Assembly: GCA_000697335.1 (NCBI GenBank)
Contig: JNEM01007724.1
Coordinates: 1-15,579 of the forward strand
DNA: 15,579 nucleotides
Reading direction: 5' to 3'
Source: Conidiobolus incongruus B7586
Taxonomy: Eukaryota; Entomophthoromycota; Entomophthoromycetes; Entomophthorales; Conidiobolaceae
Shown: positions 1 through 9,571 of the stretch, piece by piece
Layout of the letters: each line of letters starts with the position of its first letter
Position numbering within the stretch: position 1 is the stretch's first letter
The notes under the pieces: model-generated
Databases searched by the model: none
What the model was told of the DNA's origin: nothing
The model's input: only the letters and a program-made list of their open reading frames with translations
Position numbers and translations under genes: made by a program

Positions 1-780
1 TTAAATGATTATTACTATAATTTTTTAAATTTTTATTAAATTTAAAAATATTTATTTTATATATCAAATAATAAAATCAAGATTAAATTTTAATATATAT
101 ATATATAATATTTATATTATTATTATTATTAAATGGCTTTATTAATTTTTTAATTAAATTAAAAAATATTGTCCAATATATTATTTTATTAATATAAGAA
201 AAAATAAGAATAAGAGTTAGATTTTAAATTTTGGTAAATTTTTTAATAAAATCTTTATTTTTTGGTATTAAAGAAAAAATTTAAAAATATAGTTTTATAT
301 AAAATAATATCCTTATAAATTATTTACAAATTTTATTTAATATTTAAGGATTGATAGTTTGGTTTTTTAATAATATTAAAATAAATTTTTTTTGAAGATT
401 ATAATCTAATTCAAAATAATTAAATTCAAAAAAGTTTTTTTATTAAAGAATTAATATAAATGAATATGTATTAATATAAATAAAGTGAAAATATAAATTC
501 TCTTATTTATTTTATATATAATTTGCTTTTTTTAAAACTAACAATAGACTTTAAAAATCAAAAATTAACAAATTTGCAATTTTGTTCCCAATATATAGAG
601 ATATTGTAATTATTTAATATATATATATTACCAATATTTATTGAATATATTCAAAATATAAATTAATATATTATTGTCAATTCCGGTAATATTTACTAAT
701 TATACTCCATAATTGAGTTGATAAAAGGCCATAATATTAATTAAATCCATAAATTTGAAATTCAAAAGAGATAATGTATG
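1..780. other. AT-rich gene-free left arm
   Basis: No gene is visible here. The first 60-base line has only 2 G/C, and the sequence is mostly A/T runs with a short (AT)n tract at 93-107. GC content rises gradually after about 540 towards pseudogene A. Open frames here are short and low in complexity, and none resembles the transporter family. Confidence 0.7.
93..107. repeat. (AT)n microsatellite
   Basis: An uninterrupted alternating A/T tract of 15 bases lies inside the AT-rich left arm. Such tracts are expected by drift in DNA this AT-rich and carry no functional implication. Confidence 0.8.
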
Positions 781-2260
781 TTAATGAGTGTAAGTCATAT
801 TTATCGCTTTCCTTATTTTGTTCTTGTGGGACAGAGGCTGGGACCATGAAAAAAGACTAAGCAAACCAATACCAACTATTGGAATCACAGATATAAAACC
901 ATATCTAAAGGTTTGATGATAGCATTTTTTCAAAATAATGCTAGATTCTCGTGATAATGAAATGTCAAAAACTTGAGATAGGAATTTTTGAAGACTTGAT
1001 TTATTGAAATTCTTAAAACTCTCGCGAATCAATACATTTTTATAAACATTACAACAATGTCCAAGCCTTTCACAGAATCAAGCTTCATAATAAAAGAATA
1101 AAATGAAAAAGCAATTGCGACAACTTCCCCTGAAGAAATTTGGCAAATTAATATACAAAGCTGTCAATATAATCCCATACTTATTGCATTGATCATTGGG
1201 AAAATAATCTATTCTGCAATGATCGCATCAAGTCTGATAAAGGCTATCAACCTAACATCGATAATATTAACAACTTCACCAATCCACATGGCACCACGAA
1301 TAGTCCCAACGAGCTTGATTATATGACATGAAAATAGGGAAAATATAGATATTGATAATAAAACTGGTATCAACATATATCATAAAGTAATTGGGGGCGG
1401 CATCATGAACAGTTTGATAATACACCGGCAGATAGAAGACAGCAGCAACGGTTGAGGCTGATGCAGCAAAGTTTGCAATGTACACTAAGATTAAATTGCA
1501 TTTAAATATTTTAGTAGGCAAAATTGTCTCAGCTACTGTTTTCCATTGGATATAAAGAAAAATCAAGAAAAATAACAACATAAACACAAAAAGACTGACT
1601 GTGACGGGAAAATTCCAAGCATAGTAATAGCAACCCCAAGTAGTTACTAAAATAAGCATAGTGATAATTGAAGCGGCAGCTCCTGGAAAGTCGACTCTCT
1701 TGATTTTTGATTTAATGTTACCTTCAGCTTTTGGTAAATTTAGTACAAAAATAACCAATACCCCTAAAACGACAGATATACCAGCGAATATATATAAAAT
1801 AATTCACCAAGAGGCGATCGCTATCAATCCTCCTAAAATTAGATTAACGATCTGTGAAATGGCAAATACTATTGAAATACGCAAGAAAAGTTGCCCTATT
1901 CTCGATGAGGATAGCGTCAGCACCCATGATAAAAATCATACAAATGGGACCTCCTTCTCCAATACCAGAAATCACTCTGAACACAACTAGCATCGCTATC
2001 GAGTTGGATAATCCACAACCTATATCATTAATTTTGCCAAACAAAGGAGTAAATGAAACTACTGAAAGTAAGTAACCAGTTACAATCCATGTCAATGAGC
2101 CGAAAGCGTTAAGGTCTTGAGAGATAGTTTCGATTGCTGTAGAAACAATTATCTCATACACCGCACCAATGAAAACACCCCAGGGAAGAGTAAGCATAAT
2201 CAAGAAATACCTTATTCCAGATTTTATTCGTTGATTAAAAGGGTTTTTTGTTCTTTTACT
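781..2260 (-). pseudogene. Copy A: decayed DHA2-type MFS transporter
   Basis: This is a near full-length but broken paralogue of copies B and C. Homology runs from the first membrane helix (GVFIGA near 2170) through GSLTWI, a helix-4 remnant (VISGIG), the central loop (LNLPKAEG, KIKRVDF), YQTVHD, TIRGAMW, AFIR and the last helix region (FRYGF), to a TAA at 781-783. About 18 residues of the loop 2-3 region are missing after GKINDI, removing the RKP half of MFS motif A. The frame shifts near 1850. A TGA (1804-1806) replaces Arg in the conserved SWRI. Frame changes follow near 1380 and 1320, then in-frame stops at 1209-1211 (TAG where B has Gln in AEQ) and 1164-1166 (TGA), and another frame change near 1035. 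Upstream of helix 1 only a short polar stretch is open and no good ATG remains. At VISGIG and LPK it resembles C more than B. No TATA box was found at the expected place. It cannot make a functional transporter. Confidence 0.93.
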
Positions 2261-2879
2261 TTATTCTCAAATTTCTGATTAGTATTTACAATAGATTTTT
2301 TTAGTTTCTCATTGATTCAGAAGATATTCAAAGATTAACTTTTTCAAATTTCTAGGAATTAGAGTTATTCGATTTCTTTTTTCCCCCTAACATTATTAAA
2401 ATAAATAATTTGATTTTTTTTGTTTAAAATTTTAAATTATTATGAAAAACTAATAGGCTAAGTTTATATCTTATTATTTTCTTAAATACAAATATACTAG
2501 ATTATTCATTAATATTTGATTCTTTATTAATTTAGATTTGGTGATTACAACTATAAATTTTCTATATATTGTATATTCAAGACTCTCTACCATTTTGATA
2601 TTAATTCAACGATTTTGAATCACCTTTAAAAGGGATTAATACAACCAAGATTCAAAATTTAAGATAAATGCAAGTATACGTCTATTAAACCAAAATTGGG
2701 CAAAATGTAATACTACATGCAATTATCATTACTTAAAAATGTAAATTTGATATCTCTTTTGATTAAAATATCATTAAATACTCTAAATTTTTATCTGTTT
2801 CACTTGAAAAATCAACATTATTACACCTTGCATATATAAATAAATTCAAAATGATTATTTTTGATTTGATTTATATTTG

Positions 2880-3215
2880 TTTATAAATAATGGGAAATAA
2901 TCTTGTCAATCACTCAAGAAACTGCAATTACCATACTGAATCGAGAAGTCACATTGGAGAACTCCCATTTCCTGAACTCTAATTTAACATAATCACGAAC
3001 GAACTAATAAACACATCTCTTTTATCTTCATTTCTAAAGTATTGAGTATTTACTTTATTCGCAGTCAGCCATTTTTATCTCATTTGGTGAACCCCATTAA
3101 ATTCCCCTAACTCTGTGGTAATCAATTGTTTACCACTGGCGATTCCCTGTTTACGCTCTAAAAGTCTATCTCCTCCCACAATTACAGTCGTCAAAAACAT
3201 TAGTTTTTCAATACA
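2880..3215 (-). other. GC-richer block, possibly a decayed unknown gene
   Basis: Lines 3061-3180 contain 52 G/C in 120 bases (43%). That matches the transporter coding regions and is about twice the surrounding spacer. On the minus strand an ATG at 3198-3200 opens a 41-codon frame ending at 3075-3077, with a hydrophobic start followed by VGGDRLLERKQG and a Gly/Glu-rich stretch, so it looks more protein-like than anything else in the spacer. After that stop, other frames continue briefly (for example RNEDKRDVF) before more stops. I do not recognise the product. The GGD...ER spacing faintly recalls DUF6589-type proteins, but that is too weak to assign. It could be a remnant of a dead gene or transposon, or only a local composition fluctuation. 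Confidence 0.25.
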
Positions 3216-6033
3216 AATTACGAAGTGATATTCAAGTATATATATATCAAGTCATTTTTTAAAATATTATTTTAAAGTTTTGAATTAAAATTATAAAGAA
3301 TCATTGATATTAGTAATTATGTTGAAATCATAAAATATAAAAATTATCTTTTATATGATTGAATTGAATAAATCAAAAAATTCACTTTTTCTAATTCTTG
3401 ATTTATATTTTTACTTTTCACAAATAGTATTTGATAATCAAATATTTCATATCAATGCAAATTGAATGTTAAGTGACAAAGTATTTGGGTCTATATCTGA
3501 AAAATATAGATATGTTATTTATTTCTTTCAATCTTGATAAACTTGAATATCAACTTTTACTATCTAATTTTGGTTTACCATTGAATATGATGCTATATAT
3601 TTAGTACAGACTTATTCCAACCTTTAGATCCAATATAACTTAAATAGAATCAAAATGTTTCAAAGCCTGATATTTAATACAATTATATTGATTATTTAAA
3701 ATGATATTAATGTTGACTAAAATTATTTAAATATTTATATTCACTGGTAGGTGCAAAACTAAGTTAGTTTCTATTGAATAATTATATAGAATTATATTTA
3801 GCTTTCAAATGTTAAGGAATTCTTGAAAATTATTCTGGTTTTTACAATTAATTCCAAAATGAATTTTGTTTAAATATAAAAAGATACTTGAATCCAGATA
3901 ATATTTATTTATAGACTATCAAACTCACTTTTCACTTGTGGAACACTATTCAATTATCATAAAATCAATAGTTAGATAATTAAATCTCAGAATTTGATAT
4001 AAAAGATGATTAAGATTAAGCGATTTACCATATATACATAATATTTCACTTTTGACCAGAAACATACTATATATATTAAAATCTTAATATCTTTAATAAT
4101 TTGTAAAATGAAAGGTGTAGTATGTTTGACGATTGTTGTGACCATAATAAACTAATCACTTGATATGATTAAGTGATAAAATAGTAATGTTCAAGGTTAC
4201 CAAATAAATTCTATGAATAATATTGTATTTATATGTATGCCTAATAACTATTGATTAAATTGCAATTTTCAAAGTTGATTATAATTTAGATTGTTAATTG
4301 TTTTAACTACTTAGTCTGTTGGAAAAACTTTCTATTAATCTAATTCAAAATAATTGATTATCATTCGCTACTTTCCCCAAATGATCCAATCAATTTTCTC
4401 CCTTTACATACTAATATAGATTTTTATATTATATACAAATAAAATATATTAATATACATATATAACGGATTGCTTAAACTCTATCAAATTAAGGTTACAT
4501 AATTTTTTTGAATATGATGTAAAATCATTTGGATAATTAATTGATTAATTGAAATGAATTTAATTTGAACTTAATCTCCAATTAAAGTTTGCTCAAATAA
4601 TTATACAATCACCTATTGACCTTGCAATTATATTTATATTATCAGTGGAATCAAATGGATATATTAGAATGATAAAAGTATAGTTACTTGTAGTATTTAC
4701 TTTAGAGTTAATTCATTTATATTTCTTAATATGATATAGATCTCAAATTCAATAAAAAATTAGTTAGATGAAATATATTTAATTTAATAAAAATTTTTTA
4801 AAATAAATGAACTGTATTAGAAAATATGAGGTTCTTAATGAATTTATAATCAAGGAGATTATATTTTATTAATCTTATAAAATATTTCTTTTAGATATAA
4901 TATATTAATGACTCAAGTAAAACAAATAATAAAAAATCGACTTAGTGTAAAATTGTAATGAGCCACTAATTCCTTCATAATTTTTTTAGTGAATTATACC
5001 TTTGAACGGTGTTGATATATTAGGATTATATTAAACTTAGTTCAGCATTGATCAATATTTAATAAATATCACCATATTTATCATGATTTAACGATTCATC
5101 TATTTTTTGATCTAAATCATTAATAAAATTGTATTTGTTAGTTATTGTACTATAATAATATTGATAGAATCTCTGCAAATTATCAATCAGGTAATTACTT
5201 GAAGTAAATTGCCACAGATTTGTCCTTCAATCTAAGTCATTCAAATAACTTTGCCTATTCGCTACCTTACCCTATATCTCCTTTTTATCATACTTTGTGA
5301 TTTCTTCAGAACCTCTTACATGATTGCTTACGTAATAATTTCATCATTCACATCATAATACACGCGATGCTTTGCTCATCACTAAATATACATTATTATT
5401 AAGGGTTACCAATATAATTAATAGTGAATATCATCATTAAAATTATTTTATATTCAAATTTATTTCAAAATCTCTAGTAAAAGTCAAAATAACTCTTAAG
5501 AGTATAAAAATAATCAATCTAATTAATCTAAGTTATAAGCAGATATATTAAAATACAGTTAAATTTCGCATCATCTTAGATTATATTACTTTATTTTCAT
5601 TTAATAAAATTATATTGAATATTTATTACTAAATAGAAATTAACATATAACTGGATATATGTATATAGCATATTGGTTTAAGAAAGTTTGAAGTGTGAAA
5701 TATACCAACTGCTAATAAAATTTTCTATTTATAAAGTTATCATTATTGTAATTTAAATTAATATTCTATTTCGCTTCAAATTCATTGATTTAATAAATAA
5801 AAATAAAAATATAGTGCAATAAATGTAGTTTTGGTAAATGTTAAATTATAAATAAATAAATAAAAGTATAGAATATATTCCAATAGATGTATATATCAAC
5901 TAATATTTCAATATATTCATATTCACTTATAATATTTTGTAATTAAAACTACTAAATTAAATATGAAAATTTGATTTAGATCGGATAAAATGATAGACAA
6001 GTAGGAATAATATTGCTTTGTGTAATCTATTAG

Positions 6034-6039
6034 TTTATT
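6034..6039 (-). terminator. Candidate AATAAA polyadenylation signal for copy B
   Basis: TTTATT on the plus strand reads AATAAA on the coding strand, about 114 bp after the copy B stop codon. In DNA this AT-rich the hexamer occurs often by chance, so position and strand are the only support. Confidence 0.25.
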
Positions 6040-6152
6040 AAACTGGTCAATTTTTTAAAATTTTTTAAATGAAATAATTTTGGTTACTCAAAAATTAAAA
6101 TTCCCAACATTTGGAATATATTTTAAAGATTTAATTTTAATATAACAGAGTT

Positions 6153-7820
6153 TTATACATGGCCTACCATCTGTGAATTCTTGGATGGTAAAGGAATTTT
6201 AGGAAGTGCTAATACGCTGATGAATCCAATTATAGCAAATGGAATGAGACCAATATAACCATATCGAAAAGCCATAGCATAGCAATATCTCAATAATTCT
6301 CGATTTTCTTGAGTCAAATTGTTAACAATCTCTGGTGATAATAGATCTTGGGATGCCAATGATGGCAAATATGTAGATAATTGGTTATATAGAACATTGT
6401 TATAAATACTACCAACAATTGTCAATCCAATTACACCTCCAAGGTTTAAAATAAAAGTAAAAAATCCAGATACTATGGCAACATCTCGAGGTTCAACACT
6501 CATTTGACAAGTAAGCATTGCCAATTGATAGATCATACCTAAACCCATACCATTAATCATTTCAAAAATAACTTGTTCAGCAGTGGTTGAGTCTTGTCTA
6601 ATAAAAGCTAAAAGACATACACCAGTAATATTAACAGCCCCTCCAACCCACATAACACCTCGGATAGTTTTGAAGATTTTAATCATGTATCCTGAGAGTA
6701 CACAAAATAGCGATGTCGTAATTAAAAAAGGAATCAACATATAGCCTGAGAAAGTTGGCGTAGCATTGTGAACTGTTTGAAAGTACACTGGAATATAGAA
6801 TGCTCCAACAATGTTAACAGCACTTGAGGTGAAATTGGCAATGCTACATAGAATTACCTGACGAACGAAAACACGTGCAGGTAAAATTGGTTCAGCAGCA
6901 ACTTTCCATTGGATGAAGAGAAAGGCAATAAATGATAATAACATAACTACGAATAATACAATAATTGTTGGTGAATTCCAAGTATATTCGTGACCACCCC
7001 AGCTAGTAGCGAGAATGAGTGTAGCCATAGTTACTACTAAAGATATAGATCCCAAAAAATCAACCCTCTTAATATTAGATATAATATCTCCTTCAGAGCG
7101 AGGTAAGTCAAGAACGAAAATAACTAAACCACCCAATATAATGCTCATTCCAGTTAGCCAGTAAAACACAATTCTCCATGATACTTCAGCAATTAAACCT
7201 CCTACTATAGGTCCGAGAACTTGTGCGACAGCATAGGTAGTTGAAATTAAACCCAGATATGCTGGGCGCTTTTCAATAGGAATAATATCAGAGGCCATAA
7301 TAAAGCTCATACTCATCAAACCACCGCCTCCTATTCCAGCAATAGCTCTAAAAATAATTAATATAGTCATGGAATTTGCAAGCGCACTACCCAAACATCC
7401 AATTGCAAAGGCACTAATAGCGAATAGCTCAATTGGTTTTCTTCCAAAAATGTCACTCACTTTACCAAATAGAGGAGTAAAAGCTACTACTGTAAGTAGA
7501 TAACCACCTGCAATCCATGTCAATGATCCAAAAGCGTTGAGATCTTTAGAAATGGTTTCGGTTACTGTTGATACTGCGGTTTCGTTGATTGATCCAATGA
7601 ACACACCAAACACTAGACCTAGAGTGGTTAAGATTGTGAGTATAGTTGAAACCAGCTGACTTTTCTTCTTGGGCGCTGAATTCGAATGATCATTTTTAAT
7701 ACCAGGGTTAGTTGGATCAGATGACTGTTTCATTTCATTCAACTGTACATCTTGATTGGTAATCTCAGTATTAGAATTAACTGTTGGAGGCTTTGTTAAC
7801 TCTGTTTCATTCAGCGTCAT
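6153..7820 (-). CDS. Copy B: DHA2-family MFS drug:H+ antiporter, 14 TM
   Basis: This is an intact, intronless 555-residue integral membrane transporter. A polar Ser/Asn/Thr-rich cytosolic tail (1-54) ends in a KKK cluster before helix 1 (about 56-78). The acidic residue of helix 1 is E80 in the INETAVST stretch. Helix 2 contains SLTWIAGGYLLT (99-110), followed by MFS motif A GKVSDIFGRKP (119-129). Helix 4 starts with the motif B-like RAIAGIGGGG (158-167), and helix 5 carries the antiporter motif C-like VLGPIVGG (201-208). The central cytosolic loop around SEGDI and IKRVDF (242-255) separates the halves. Length and motifs fit fungal 14-helix DHA2 exporters, which by family use the proton gradient to expel drugs or metabolites, usually at the plasma membrane. 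The substrate cannot be read from sequence. The ATG has A at -3 and lies 62 bp below a TATA box. Copy C is the nearest paralogue. Confidence 0.95.
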   Translation of the reverse strand: MTLNETELTKPPTVNSNTEITNQDVQLNEMKQSSDPTNPGIKNDHSNSAPKKKSQLVSTILTILTTLGLVFGVFIGSINETAVSTVTETISKDLNAFGSLTWIAGGYLLTVVAFTPLFGKVSDIFGRKPIELFAISAFAIGCLGSALANSMTILIIFRAIAGIGGGGLMSMSFIMASDIIPIEKRPAYLGLISTTYAVAQVLGPIVGGLIAEVSWRIVFYWLTGMSIILGGLVIFVLDLPRSEGDIISNIKRVDFLGSISLVVTMATLILATSWGGHEYTWNSPTIIVLFVVMLLSFIAFLFIQWKVAAEPILPARVFVRQVILCSIANFTSSAVNIVGAFYIPVYFQTVHNATPTFSGYMLIPFLITTSLFCVLSGYMIKIFKTIRGVMWVGGAVNITGVCLLAFIRQDSTTAEQVIFEMINGMGLGMIYQLAMLTCQMSVEPRDVAIVSGFFTFILNLGGVIGLTIVGSIYNNVLYNQLSTYLPSLASQDLLSPEIVNNLTQENRELLRYCYAMAFRYGYIGLIPFAIIGFISVLALPKIPLPSKNSQMVGHV

Positions 7821-7881
7821 AATTTGGAAATTTCAAAAAAAAAATAACAAAGCATGGTGAATCAAAATGGTATCTCACAAG

Positions 7882-7889
7882 TATTTATA
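7882..7889 (-). promoter_or_regulatory. TATA box of copy B
   Basis: The minus strand reads TATAAATA, with CTAGGG directly upstream, 62 bp before the copy B ATG. A start site 25-35 bp downstream would give a 5' UTR of roughly 30-40 nt. Copy C has the same module at the same distance, which is the main support. Confidence 0.75.
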
Positions 7890-8104
7890 CCCTAGTCAGT
7901 TATTTTATGATTTACCATTATGCAAACTTTTTATTAAATATTGGATCAATTTTTTATTTGATTTATTCCGACTTCGTACAAATGAAATGAAAACTGGATT
8001 TTTAATAAGTTGAAATGGATAATCAAAAAATAGAAATAAGATCTCAGGGTTTCGTAAATTATTTGAATAAAAGCTGAAATGGAAAGAGTTATAATCTTAT
8101 AATA
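7890..8104. other. Upstream region of copy B
   Basis: This is presumed regulatory sequence between the copy B TATA box and the MITE-like element. No clear CCAAT box, drug-response element or other operator is visible. It is less AT-rich than the outer arms. Confidence 0.4.
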
Positions 8105-8303
8105 TGCGTGGATCAGTTTCTAAATTTCCAAAATTTAACGAATTAAATAATTAATTTAAAATAATATGTCAAGTAATGTGATTGTTTACATACCATTGAA
8201 TAATATAAATATGTTTGGCTTGTTATAAAATTTTCTTTTTTTGATTTACTTGCTATTTGTATTTGTTATTTTTTAATCTGAAATTCAATAAAAATGGATC
8301 TAA
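8105..8303 (+). mobile_element. MITE-like element, diverged copy 2
   Basis: This is a non-coding element related along its length to the copy at 12327-12504. Its left end, at 8105-8137, matches the other left end at 29 of 33 positions (shared ending AAATTTCCAAAATTTA) and is preceded by TA at 8103-8104. Its right end, about 8268-8303, contains AATCTGAAATTCAATAAAAA followed by TGGATCTAA and aligns to the other right end with small gaps. The middle aligns only patchily. It encodes no transposase and must be non-autonomous. TA target and short inverted ends suggest a Tc1/mariner-type origin by inference. It sits about 215 bp upstream of the copy B TATA box. The exact right boundary is uncertain by a few bases. 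Confidence 0.65.
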
Positions 8304-9467
8304 TTATATTAAATTTTGATGAATGCTTTTGATTTTCTACAATGATAAGTATAATGATACCTAAAGTTTCTATATATTAAAATGACTTTAGTGTTTGTAT
8401 ATATTTTAAAAGGATATTTAGTTTCAATTGAACTAACAATTTTAAGTATAAACCATTTTATTATCAAATAACAAATAATATTTGACCACAATTAAGTTGG
8501 AGTCAAATGGATCTATTTTAAAGATCTGAATACACATGACATTTTCTTTCAACTAAAAATTAGGATTTTATTTAAAAATAGATCAAGTGGATTTCTACCT
8601 TTTTTAAGTGATATTTAGGAGAAAATAATTTAATAACTATGTAACCAAATAAAGTAATAAGCTATTTGATCTCTTTTAATCGTAATAATCATTTAGCTAT
8701 TGAAAATGATTTTCTGAATAAAGTATTTCGAACATTCATCAGTTTTGTGCAAATAATTCTGAAAAAATACTTGAAATCGTCTCAACGTTTGTACAAATAT
8801 TTTATTATAATCAAATATAAACGAAAGTTATGAATCAGAGTATTATAGTAAATATCTTGGTTGAATTTATAGATCCTGCTAAAATTGATATATTGATACA
8901 TAGTAATAATACAAATCTTAATATATATTGGTATAATGATTAAATTTCTTACTGGCTCATTATTATTTTTGAATGTGTATAAGTCAAAGGCAAAACAAAT
9001 GCTATTTAAATGTTTTATTAATGGTGTATACACAGTAATGTTAATCAAAAGATAAATTATAATATAATAATGATATCATAATAATGAAAATTTTAATTGT
9101 TCTATAATTAGTAAACTTTTATTATTTCAGTTTATTCTCAAAAATATACTTTTTTCAAAATATCCACAAAGTTTATATCCAACTCCACTATTCTTTTTTA
9201 ACCATAAAAAATTATTGCTTCTCGTGATATAATATCCGACAGTATAACACCTTGATATACTTTTAGGATTTTGATTTGTTAGTTTAATAAAGAAATCATA
9301 GTTGGCATTCATAAGGCTGAATATAATTTTAATATTGAAAATATAAAAATTAGCAAGGTTTGATGTGTAATGTTTTGATTAAATAAAATTCTGTTAAAAT
9401 TTTTATGATTTTTTATTATATATCAGGCAATTTATTAAATCAACACACTTTTTATAATAAAAAATAT
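8304..9467. other. Gene-free spacer between copies B and C
   Basis: The sequence is AT-rich with only short open frames. The longest minus-strand frames (8782-9048, and 9127-9312 with 61 codons) are rich in Ile, Tyr, Asn and Lys, as expected from AT-rich noncoding DNA, and show no recognisable motif. The end next to 9467 probably belongs to the 3' flank of copy C. Confidence 0.55.
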
Positions 9468-9473
9468 TTTATT
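9468..9473 (-). terminator. Candidate AATAAA polyadenylation signal for copy C
   Basis: The coding strand reads AATAAA about 100 bp beyond the copy C stop codon, similar in distance to the candidate downstream of copy B. The hexamer is common by chance here, so support is weak. Confidence 0.28.
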
Positions 9474-9571
9474 TCATTTCTAAGTATTTTTATATACAAT
9501 AAAAAATTATATATATAAATTTTACATGACATAGTTGATAATTTTGATTAATCACTTATACCATCAATATA

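Larger units (their letters stand above)
2261..6152. other. Long gene-free spacer between copies A and B
   Basis: This 3.9 kb contains no open frame with recognisable protein character on either strand. A sampled line (4021-4080) has 13 G/C of 60, about 22%, well below the transporter genes. Two patches are less AT-rich: 2880-3215, listed separately, and about 5215-5370, where short minus-strand frames are interrupted by several stops and show no family I recognise. I saw no tRNA cloverleaf, tandem array or long inverted repeat. Confidence 0.6.

Noticed and set aside
1661-2075. Plus-strand open frames at 1661-1990 and 1854-2075
   Set aside because: They lie antisense to pseudogene A, whose minus-strand homology to the intact transporters is clear. 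Their translations show no domain.
781-2260. Copy A as a functional gene with introns skipping the breaks
   Set aside because: Homology continues on both sides of each break with almost nothing to splice out, the stops fall within conserved segments, and the intact paralogues have no introns.
394-4365. Shared 20-base word TAATCTAATTCAAAATAATT near 402 and 4337 as a dispersed repeat
   Set aside because: With this base bias a 20-base match within 15 kb is roughly expected by chance, and the flanks do not align convincingly.
4360-5275. Similar patches ATTCGCTACYTTMCCC near 4366 and 5258 as a repeat family
   Set aside because: The similarity covers only about 15 bases and fades quickly; too short and degenerate to support.
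8309-9312. Small minus-strand open frames at 8309-8491, 8782-9048 and 9127-9312
   Set aside because: Their composition (Ile, Asn, Lys, Tyr) matches random AT-rich DNA and they show no motif; the first abuts the diverged MITE-like copy.
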